In this document: one piece after another, positions 16,380 through 24,709 of the stretch
How the letters are laid out: each line of letters begins with the position of its first letter
How positions within the stretch are numbered: the stretch's first letter is position 1
Source: Zelonia costaricensis
Lineage: Eukaryota > Euglenozoa > Kinetoplastea > Trypanosomatida > Trypanosomatidae
Length of the DNA: 27,897 nucleotides
Assembly (NCBI GenBank): GCA_030849075.1
Contig: JASAOO010003193.1
Location: 1 to 27,897, forward strand
Reading direction: 5' to 3'
Notes under the pieces: generated by a model
Database searches by the model: none
What the model was told of the DNA's origin: nothing
What the model saw: the letters and a program-made list of their open reading frames with translations, nothing else
Program-made: the position numbers and the translations under genes

Positions 16380-18464
16380 CTACGCTGCTGCCGCGGCCGC
16401 GGCTGTCGTAACGCCGGAGTAGCCGTCGAGGCCGAGCTGCGGCTGGGCGACGCCGTCCGGGTAGATGACAACCGGCACCTCAAAGCGGAAGCCACTGAGG
16501 TCCGCAGCGGCGAGGCGCTTCTGCACCTGCTCTGCGGTCATCTTGCTAAGGTCGCCGCCCTTCTCGATCACCTGCCGCAGCTGGTTAGCGAGGGCCACGT
16601 CCATGACGCGGTTCAGCGCGCGGTACAGCTGCACCATGCGCGGCGCAGAGTAACGGCGCTCGGCGCTGTCTGGTGCGCGGAAGCGCTCGGGGCGGTTCAC
16701 GTACTGCTCCCACTCAGCGATGGCGCTGTCAAAGAAGGCGTGCTTGACGTCGACGGTGCCGCTCTGCACCCACCGCTTCATGCGCATGCACCGCTCGTCC
16801 CACTTGTGGCGGCGATCGTAGTTAAAGTCCTTATGGTACCACGGCAGGTTGCGCGTCTCCGGCACATCCGGGTCAAACTCCGTGTAGAAGTCTGCCCACG
16901 ACTTGGCCATCGGATTGCGCGTCTTGTCCGCCTTGACGGCCGCAAACGCGTCGCTCGTGAAGATGGCGTAGTTGGCGTTGTCGGAGATCCACGCGTTGAA
17001 GAGCTTTTCCTGCGCGGCGCCGACCGGCACCCTCGCCCAGTTGTACTCGAGCGGCGTCAGTAGGTAGCGCAGGCGGAAGTAGAAAGCGTCTGTCTTCCAC
17101 AGCCGCGGGTTCGGCATCTCGCGCATCGCCTGCTTCAGGCACTTCTCGTACTCCTCGAAGCGGGTGGAGTAGAAATCGTCGTCCTGGCGCGCTAGGGTGC
17201 GCTCGGCGTTGATGCGGTTCGACTCGGGGCTCGTCTCGCGAATTAGGTACTGGAAGAGCTGCTCACGGTTGTGTGTGTACAGGTCCTCCATCGAGGTCTC
17301 CATGAGCGTCTCAATATCCTTCACCATCCGACGGTAGCCGCGCCGGTTCTTGCTCGCGTAGTGCTTTGGCTGGTTGTAGCCGCTCTCCACCCAGCCCTGC
17401 ATCTCACGCCGCGCGTTCTGGCGGTCTGGGTCGACGTTCTTGATATACCAGCCCTCGTAGTCGAGGTTCTTTTCCCAGTAGTTCGTGCCGTCCGCCTGGC
17501 CCTTCTCGAAGTAGCCCTTTGACGTTGTCCACGAGGTAGGAATGCGGCCCGCCAGCTTGTTGAACTCCTTCTCGCACTCGGCGCCAAGCCACGACCAGTG
17601 TCCATTGTACGGCCCCTCGCGGCGCTGCTCCTCGCCATTCCAGAACGCGCGCTCGCTGTTGACGAGGCCCTCCTCCTTGGTATACTGCTTAATCAGTTCG
17701 TCCCAGCTTTCGTGCTCGAAGTACTTTTCGATGGTGGCACGCGAACGGCGAAACATCACGGCTTCCTGGAACTCCATCCAGCCGTTGTGCAGGAGGTGGC
17801 GAATGGCGTCTGGGTCCTTGGTGTGCTGGTTCTGCAGAAAGCGCAGCCGGATCTTCTCCTTCATTTGGGGTAGTGGAATCAGCAGCCAGTAGTAGTGCTT
17901 GATCATCGGTAGAGCCTTGAGAGTTGTGCGGTAAAGCGACATGGCTGCCGCCTTGAGTTCCCAGCCGACGCCAGCGTTCACAAGCAGAAAGGTGTTTCCC
18001 TCGCGGCGCCCCGTCTTCGTCGCAAACTCGAAGTTCGGGTTGTGATCGTCAATGGGCGTCTTGGGCAAGACGTCGAGGTAGTCAACTCCCTCCTTGTCGG
18101 CGGGATCGCGCTTGTAGTCCTGGTACCGCATTGCCGGGGGACCACCCGCGAAATACGGCGCCTGTTCAAATTTGCCCAATGAAGTGCTGAACTCGGGTGT
18201 CTTGATGTTGTCAGAACGCTCGTGCGGCTCACCGGGACTCCTGACCTGGTGTGATCCAAGCTTCGAGGCGTTGTCGGGGTACTTCTTTTCAAAGTACGCG
18301 CGAGGAGTTTCTTGGCTGTAAAGACCCGGTCGGTTGTCCCTCCCGGTTGCGTCCTGGATCGGCTCATCACTTGGGTCAGAGGGACCGGAAGTGGTTGAGC
18401 CAAAACGCAGCCCCGCAGCCGCTGCTCCAGCGCCGGGCAGCGGAGCGCACAGCCGGCGAAGCAT
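16380..18464 (-). CDS. LYR-motif NDUFA6/B14-like mitochondrial complex I subunit with long C-terminal extension
   Basis: Residues about 173-252 match the NDUFA6 (B14) subunit of respiratory complex I: the LYR motif (SLYRTTLKALP, residues 176-186), the IRLRFLQNQHTKDPDAIRHLL segment corresponding to [20 protein letters not shown] in mammals, and EFQEAVMFRRSRATIEKYFEHE corresponding to the last helix. In other eukaryotes NDUFA6 binds the mitochondrial acyl carrier protein at the peripheral arm of complex I and has about 130 residues. This protein has 694: a 170-residue leader beginning with a likely mitochondrial presequence (MLRRLCAPLPGAG, then A/G-rich to about 25) and about 440 extra residues rich in W, Y and charged residues with no family I recognise, ending in a polyalanine tail. 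The ATG at 18464 is chosen because the targeting signal follows directly. Large extensions are common in trypanosomatid mitochondrial complexes. A mitoribosomal or other LYR role is the main alternative. Confidence 0.85.
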   Translation of the reverse strand: MLRRLCAPLPGAGAAAAGLRFGSTTSGPSDPSDEPIQDATGRDNRPGLYSQETPRAYFEKKYPDNASKLGSHQVRSPGEPHERSDNIKTPEFSTSLGKFEQAPYFAGGPPAMRYQDYKRDPADKEGVDYLDVLPKTPIDDHNPNFEFATKTGRREGNTFLLVNAGVGWELKAAAMSLYRTTLKALPMIKHYYWLLIPLPQMKEKIRLRFLQNQHTKDPDAIRHLLHNGWMEFQEAVMFRRSRATIEKYFEHESWDELIKQYTKEEGLVNSERAFWNGEEQRREGPYNGHWSWLGAECEKEFNKLAGRIPTSWTTSKGYFEKGQADGTNYWEKNLDYEGWYIKNVDPDRQNARREMQGWVESGYNQPKHYASKNRRGYRRMVKDIETLMETSMEDLYTHNREQLFQYLIRETSPESNRINAERTLARQDDDFYSTRFEEYEKCLKQAMREMPNPRLWKTDAFYFRLRYLLTPLEYNWARVPVGAAQEKLFNAWISDNANYAIFTSDAFAAVKADKTRNPMAKSWADFYTEFDPDVPETRNLPWYHKDFNYDRRHKWDERCMRMKRWVQSGTVDVKHAFFDSAIAEWEQYVNRPERFRAPDSAERRYSAPRMVQLYRALNRVMDVALANQLRQVIEKGGDLSKMTAEQVQKRLAAADLSGFRFEVPVVIYPDGVAQPQLGLDGYSGVTTAAAAAAA

Positions 18465-18487
18465 TTGGCTACGCGAATTCTAGAAAG

Positions 18488-18536
18488 CTAATACAACCGA
18501 GAGAAAAAGTATGAGCTGGGGCCAAAAAAAAAAGTT
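18488..18536 (-). promoter_or_regulatory. Probable trans-splice acceptor region of the NDUFA6-like gene
   Basis: On the minus strand a run of ten T (complement of 18524-18533) leads into GGCCCCAG with its AG at 18517-18516. A second TC tract (complement of 18500-18510) leads to TATTAG with its AG at 18489-18488. Either gives a 5'UTR of 25-50 bases before the ATG at 18464. Confidence 0.5.
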
Positions 18537-21433
18537 CTGGTGGCCACGATATTGAGTTTTGGGCTACCTGTGCGCAGGCGAAAAGCAAAAGTCGGAAACA
18601 AAAAAAAAGTCGAGGTGGCAGGTGACACCATCAGCATAAATAGCCGGACATTCAAGGACTGTCTTCGGGCAGCACCCACTGCAGAAAACAGCATAAGAGT
18701 CACTTTTCCTTTTTTTTTTGCATTCTGCACTTTACGACACTTGACCTCTCTTTTTTGGAAACGAGAAAGGGCCACGGGTGCAGCTGTGTCTCTTTTTCTT
18801 TTTCCGCTTTCTCCGTTGAGAAGCTCTGTCTCAGCGTTGGCTGTCCATGCGTGCCCGTCGCCTTAGCCTACAAAAGACATTAGAATTCTCGCCCTTCCGC
18901 GCTCTCCGTCTTTTTTTTTTTTTTGTGTGTGGGCACTTCGATCGTGTGTGGCGGCGTCTGGGCTCAGCAGCAAGGCAACCACGAACGAAGCGCCGTTTTC
19001 TTTCGGTATTGCACCCGCACCACAGAGAAAACGACTAGGAACACCAAAAACGGTGGTGCTCTTATCTCTCACCAGGACCTTCAGAGAGTGCAAGGTGATT
19101 GAGTTGAATCACAGGCGACCCTGCTTATCGGTTAGAGCGAGGCTGGTACGACACTAGCACCCGCGCCTTGGCGTCCCCTCTCCGAAGGGTGCCCGCGCTG
19201 CTTTTACGTTTCGTCAACTTCGCCACCGACGTCACCTTGCACCTAAAGACAATTCCATAAAACTCGGGCGTGGCTGCGGTACGCCACAGAGAAGTCAGCC
19301 ACAAAAAAAAAAAACATGCGTCCGAGTCTTTCCTGTCCATACCGTAAAGAGGGCCGGAGTACACGGTAGAAAATGACTGCGTTGTGTTTGAGTGGTATTT
19401 GAAACCACACCTCAGGCACTCTAGGGGAACTAAAAGAAGTCGACCTCGTTTTCTGCCGTCTGCGTCCCACGAGCACTGTTCCTTCCCGGCATAATATTTC
19501 ACACGCACACTCGCACGCCCCGCGTTGTACGCAGGACAGTGGCTCGTAACCGCTCGCAGAGCTTCTCGTGGAAACGTAAAAGTAGCGCCATTTCGTCTGA
19601 AGACATGTGGCAAACTTCAGCTGGTAGAAGGTCTGCATACCGGGTCCGGCCGACCTGCCGGAGGACGGAAGGAGCGCAACTGACCAGAAAGCACAGTTCA
19701 GAATAATTGTGGCAACATACCCTCCTGGGAGAGCAGAGGGCGGACTTCGTAAGGGCCTCGCCACCATTCTTTAGGACTGCGTCATCCGACGAGAACGCAC
19801 AGAAAAAAAAACGGAGATTTGCGGCTGCCGTCAACAGCAGCGCCACAGGACGTGCGGAAAGCGAGCCGTCTCCGAAAAAACGTCCACTCTCTCATTAAAG
19901 AACGCCTCTGTTCGAACTCTAATTCCAGCTCGCCTCCGAGAGCGCGCGCCCAACTAGCGCCTAGACACCGCGTCGCCGTTGACACCAAAAACGGAGAGTC
20001 AGAGCCCAGCAGGATAAAGAAACAGTCGAGTGTGCAAAGGCCCACGCGAGTGAAGTGAAGACAAACAAAAAAGAAGCACGCGATTAAGGAATAACGAGAC
20101 CGCGAAGCTCTTCTTTGGTGGCTTTCGGCGAGTTGGACAGCCAATACTCAGAAAATGTGCGGACTTACGTACGAGTTGGAAGAGAGAGGTGAGAGCAGCT
20201 TCGAGCGTGGCAACACACCGAATGCAGTGGAAGAGTGACAAGGATGGCGGCCTCACTGAGGGGAAAAAAAAAACGTTGCGCATGGCCCGCCAGCGCACCA
20301 CCGCGCGTAGTTACCAGTTTATGCCAGTGGGGGACGAACCAGGCGAGGACTGAGGAGCGCCCGTCGTGTCCATAGCGTACTTCCAGCACACTGACGACGC
20401 AGCAGATGCTTCGAGAAGAAGCAAAAAGCATGCTCATGCGCGATTGATCTGCGTTACACTGTGCACGTGTAGGAGAAGGGTGGACCCCTTCCCGTATTTC
20501 AAGCTCATCACTGCATGGCTTGTATGGATGCCTGCGAAACGCAGTATTGGGCTCATATCCCGTTTGTCAGCGCGCACCACCTCGTCAAGAGACAAGCAAG
20601 TGACAAAGGCATAGAAAGAGTTCTAAAGCTAGGTGGTCTTTGGTATTCCACATTCTGGCAACGCGTTCCGGTCGGCACAGCTGGTTTCCGCTGACCGCGT
20701 GCAACCAAGAGTCTAAAGAGCCTCATTTGCGATATGGCGCCGAGCGACGCGCTGAGGCACGGAGGCCGTGTGTCGGTCACCCCATGTTGACACGCGGCGA
20801 GTAGCCACTTGTTACTCCTCATTGCAGCTTAGGACGCGGATGCGGGTCAAGAGAGGTTGCTCTCCAAAGCTTGGTGCGCATTGACCGGCAGCGACAGGTG
20901 TCTTCAGCTGTGAGGCGTGGGAAACAAAAGAAAAACCCTGCAGCGGCCTCCACTGGAAACAAGTTCAGGAAGCAAAAAGAAAAACAGGGATATGAGACCC
21001 CGAAAGCTGATCTGAAGGTTTCCGTGCACGGCCAGGAAGGAAAAATGAGAGCAGGCTGGAGGCCTGCGGTGGGTCATTGCGCTGGCACGAAAACAAATAG
21101 TTTCAGGCCGAGCGCTAACCAGCAACGCCGAACGAAAAACGGAAACAGTCGTCGTCAGGATAGCGCGGCCTCTGCACATAACAACGCGCGTGGAGGCTAG
21201 GGGAGCGCGCACTTGTTGTGACGATGAATCATCTCGCCGCGGGGCTGGGACTGACGGCGGCCTCCCGCTGCACTGCAAAGCGAATTCTGCATCTGTAGCA
21301 CGTTTGAGCTTTCAGGCTCCCAGTGCTTCACCGATTAACTCAGCCGCACACTGTCTCCTCAAGTAGGGAAGAAGCAAGGGGGCGCTGATACCACCTTCCC
21401 CCCCCCCCGGGCCTCAAAAACGCACTTGCAAGG

Positions 21434-21676
21434 TCACTCGAGAGTCTCGGTGCGCGCTGATTTCAAAGCCTCACCCACGTCCGCCAAAACTAACCCCCCC
21501 CCACCACTCCTTGCAGCGGTTTTAACAGGCCCGGCGGACATTGGGAGGGGGGGACGAGGGGGTTCGTAGAAATGATACTGGCGAAGCTCCTCAGTCAACA
21601 CTGCCTGACAGCACTTTCTCAGCGTGTACAGCTCCCCTGTCCCGTCGTTCACGTTGAGGATCACGGCGACGCTGTC
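21434..21676 (-). pseudogene. Short protein-like relic, possibly from an OB-fold protein
   Basis: The minus-strand frame reads DSVAVILNVNDGTGELY and continues through TLRKCCQAVL, EELRQYHFYEPPRPPLP and a Gly-rich patch to a TGA stop at 21436-21434. Its composition is unlike the random frames around it. The V-x-NVNDGTGEL pattern resembles the strand-turn of OB-fold nucleic-acid-binding domains (VDDGTG in RPA2 or STN1-like proteins). There is no ATG before the motif, and the frame is closed immediately upstream by TAG (21679-21677) and again a few codons further on, so it looks like the tail of a broken gene. It could instead be a short gene starting at the internal ATG, or chance. The parent family is not identified. 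Confidence 0.3.
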
Positions 21677-24545
21677 CTAGAGTGCATTCGCCAACTACTT
21701 ATTTGCGTTTTATAATGCGCCTTCTCGCGCTGCACCTCCGACCGCAGGAAACGCCAAAGACCCGCTCTCACCGCGGTGTTTATCCAGCTTTCTTTGGTTG
21801 CGCCTGCAATTACGAGAGCTTCTCGTCCGGCAGTGCACCGAAACTGACACGGCGAATCGACTTTCCTGCGTTGGTGGTGCTGAGGAAGAGGCGATGCTTC
21901 GAGGTTTCTCTTGCTAGCGTTCCGCAAGGTGCCCTTCGCGTTAGCATCGGCGATCTGCGACTGCTTTTTGTTGTATTCTATTTTTTCTGTTTTTCTTTTG
22001 TCGCGATGACGCGTTGCAATTGCCTTGACTGCTGCACTGCTTTCAACTCTTTTCTTCTTTGTTCGGTGACATTCTTCACCGTTCTTTTCTCTAAACTAAC
22101 GCCACTTCCAGTGCTTTTTGACGCGCAACACGTGAGGCTTGTATGCCGCTGGTATCGGTCCTGTCACCCAAAATTCATAACTCCTCTCGGACTTTTCGAG
22201 CTCCTCGCATCCTGCTCGCAGCTTGAACGGATTACGTGGACACCGTCGGCGACGGAGCGAAAGGCAGCCTGGACCGTTTTTTGTTAGCTACCTTTTTCCG
22301 CGCTTAAACAATTCTCTGGTGCAGACTCGATCGCTACGGATGCTCTGCAGACACCTTGGCGCCCTGCTGTCTTTTTTCGCTTTTGTTGTAGAGCCGTTTT
22401 TAGTCGCCAATGAGTCACTACTCCGTGATGACGCTGATGCCTTAACTCAGCTCTCCCTTGGCGCTTCACATGACCACTGCTGCGGTGATGCGTTTTCCAG
22501 GGCAGCACAGCTCTTGCTTAACGTCTTTTGTTTTTTTCTCGTTGCTGTTTCCAGTGTTCGGCGGCCGCGCTGCGACTTGTGAAGCCGTTCCGGCGGACAA
22601 CAGTAACAGGCACGGATCCCCAACCCTTGCGGATATCTTAGGGTCACGGCGTCGCGGCACGTGCTCGCTGGAAATTTGGTGAAGACACGCACTCGAAGGT
22701 CCGGAATGAGTTGGCGCGTGAAAACTTTTTTTTTTATCTGCAGCGTGGGCAGCCCTCGCATTCGGATGGAAAACGGAGACATTACATTGGCACTTTTCCT
22801 TCCATACTTGGCTGGCGTGCTGCCCTTGTTTTTTTTCCCGTGGTGAAACACTGCGTTGCGCTCGTTTTCCCGCGGGCCTTGTTGGCACGCGAACCCCGAA
22901 GCCTGTCCTATCCGCGGCAGCCTCCTTTCACCGTCTCAGAAACGTGTCTTGTGCGGCGGCATGCTTTTGACTGGGTCACATTTACGACCACTGCGACAAG
23001 CGAAAGCGCTGCGAGCTTTTTTTTTTGCAGGTTTGTTGCCCTCTTCAGTCGAGGATGAAGTGACAGCTGCCACCACTTCTTTGTACCGCTGATGCAGCGG
23101 CTGGGGTAGAACGCAGGGTGCGCGTTCGGGCACCAAAGCATGCCCCACTTGCAAGAAACCACCGCTATTTCTCTCGACGTGGGGACTCAAGCCGTCTGAT
23201 GTCAACAAGCGCGCACACGTTTTTCGGCGCTTTGCCGCTTTTTTTTCTTGGACGGGCTGACACGCCGAGTCACAGCTCTTTTTTTTTTCCTCGATGTGGC
23301 ACGTCGTGTGCGCTATTTTTGCCGGCGCGTGCCATGCTCGCTGTGCGCGCTGCTTTTTCTTTTTGTCACGCTCCTCGTTGCAGAGGTCTCGTGCGCAGAA
23401 CTAAAAAGAAGAGTAATATGAGAGTACTGCTGCAGTCGCTCTGACGCGCGCAATTCGACGCAGAGCTCTTCTACGTGATCTTCAAGTGATCCGCCGCACA
23501 TATATCTCACCGAAGGAGGCTGGTGTATCTCAGTGTTTTACGTTTTTCTTCATTTTCATCTCCGTTTTGCTCTGAACGACTCCGTTGCGCCCTTTTTTCC
23601 CCCGTGCTTCTGTGGTAAAAAAGAAAACTGTCCGGTGGTAGCCGTCTGCAGGTATCAGCGCATTTCCCCCGCTGTAGTTGTTGTTTCGACAGGCATTGCC
23701 GAAAACCCATTGGTGTTAGACAAACAACGTGCACGACTTTTGCTCACCGGACTGAGGAGAAAAAAAAAAAAGTGGTCTCAAGCTGTCTGTGAAGCGTGCG
23801 TGCTACCGGTTGCCACAGGTGCGCGCTCACTTCAAAGGAGTATTAGCTGCTCGCGGCAATCTATGGCGGCAGCGTGGCGCGGATGTGCACGGAAAAGGCC
23901 GCAAACGTGAATCGGCGGAAATGTGGTCCTCTGACTATCCGTAATAAACGCGTTTGACCCATGAGTTTCTGCTGAGCGTGGCGACGTGGTGTAATCCTGT
24001 ACTTGCTGCGTCGCGGCGCGGTACGGTTTGCGAATGCCTTTTCTCCCTTGAAGGTGATACGCTGCAAAAACACCAAACGTTTAAAGAGTGGCCGGACTCC
24101 GTGAGATTGCCTTTCGGTTCAGAGAAACGCGCTAAATAGTGCTGCGTTCCGTCATCGGAAAGGCATTCAGAGAAGTACTGAGCCAATCAGCACTGGATTC
24201 GGTGTTCTCTTTCCGCGTGCCATTGCAATAGAAGCGTGACAGAATCAGAAGTGTGCACTAGCGACCAAGCAAGGTTTGCGCAGCTACTCAAATGCAGCAT
24301 CGTGGAGGCGAAGTATGAAAAAGCGCACTTCACACCTTGTGAGCCACATCCAACTCCCCATTTTACTGCTTTATTCATTGCCACCGCTGTTTTCGCATAA
24401 CTTATCACGCCGCAGTTACCGGAAACACAGTTTTGCAGACACGAACATCCGCACAGACACGTTCACGAGAGCGCAAAATTGAACAATAGACCGGTTTCTT
24501 CACACTCCCCGTTCGCTCAACTACGCCACCAAACAGCAGAGCTGC

Positions 24546-24620
24546 AGTTTTTTTTTGTTTCGTAGCCCTTTCATACCACCTCCATTTCTTATCGAAGACC
24601 GCAGTGCTTTTTTTGAGCAG
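24546..24620 (+). promoter_or_regulatory. Trans-splice acceptor region of the CrtC/AttH-prenyl synthase gene
   Basis: A T-rich tract (24548-24560) is followed by CGTAG with its AG at 24564-24565, and a run of seven T (24608-24614) by GAGCAG with its AG at 24619-24620. These would leave 5'UTRs of about 145 or 90 bases. As the first gene seen on the plus strand, its 5' end also lies closest to the presumed transcription start region. Confidence 0.5.
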
Positions 24621-24709
24621 CATCGACATCCTTCGTTGACAGGCTCTTGCAAGGCTTACGCTGATTGCGTTTCTTTTTGTGTTTCCACATTCTCTGCTCA
24701 TTCGTGTCG

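Larger units (their letters stand above)
18465..24709. promoter_or_regulatory. Divergent strand-switch region, putative bidirectional Pol II transcription start region
   Basis: All accepted genes to the left are on the minus strand and those to the right are on the plus strand, with about 6.2 kb between the two start codons. In trypanosomatids such divergent strand-switch regions are where polymerase II initiates in both directions, marked by acetylated H3 and variant histones; this is known biology, not visible here. No TATA-like core promoter is evident. The sequence is more mixed and AT-richer than the gene-flanking intergenic DNA. Purine tracts dominate the plus strand around 19.8-21.2 kb, while T/C tracts dominate from about 21.95 kb to 23.6 kb, suggesting that the direction flips near 21.2-21.9 kb. 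I found no tRNA, 5S rRNA, spliced-leader or snRNA gene. The open frames are short and without domain signals, apart from the relic at 21434-21676. Confidence 0.7.

Noticed and set aside
19840..19940. tRNA-like B-box sequence (GTTCGAACTC) near 19910
   Set aside because: No matching A-box or acceptor stem is found at the right distance, so it is not a tRNA gene.
22088..22100. AACTAACGC resembling the start of the spliced-leader sequence
   Set aside because: The match ends after nine bases and none of the rest of the spliced-leader exon or its repeat context follows.
21682..22287. 201-codon plus-strand open frame in the strand-switch region with a hydrophobic stretch
   Set aside because: It starts at GTG (first ATG at 21715), and the hydrophobic part is simply T-rich DNA read as Phe/Val. 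No family is recognised, though it is the longest plus-strand frame in the region and would merit an RNA check.
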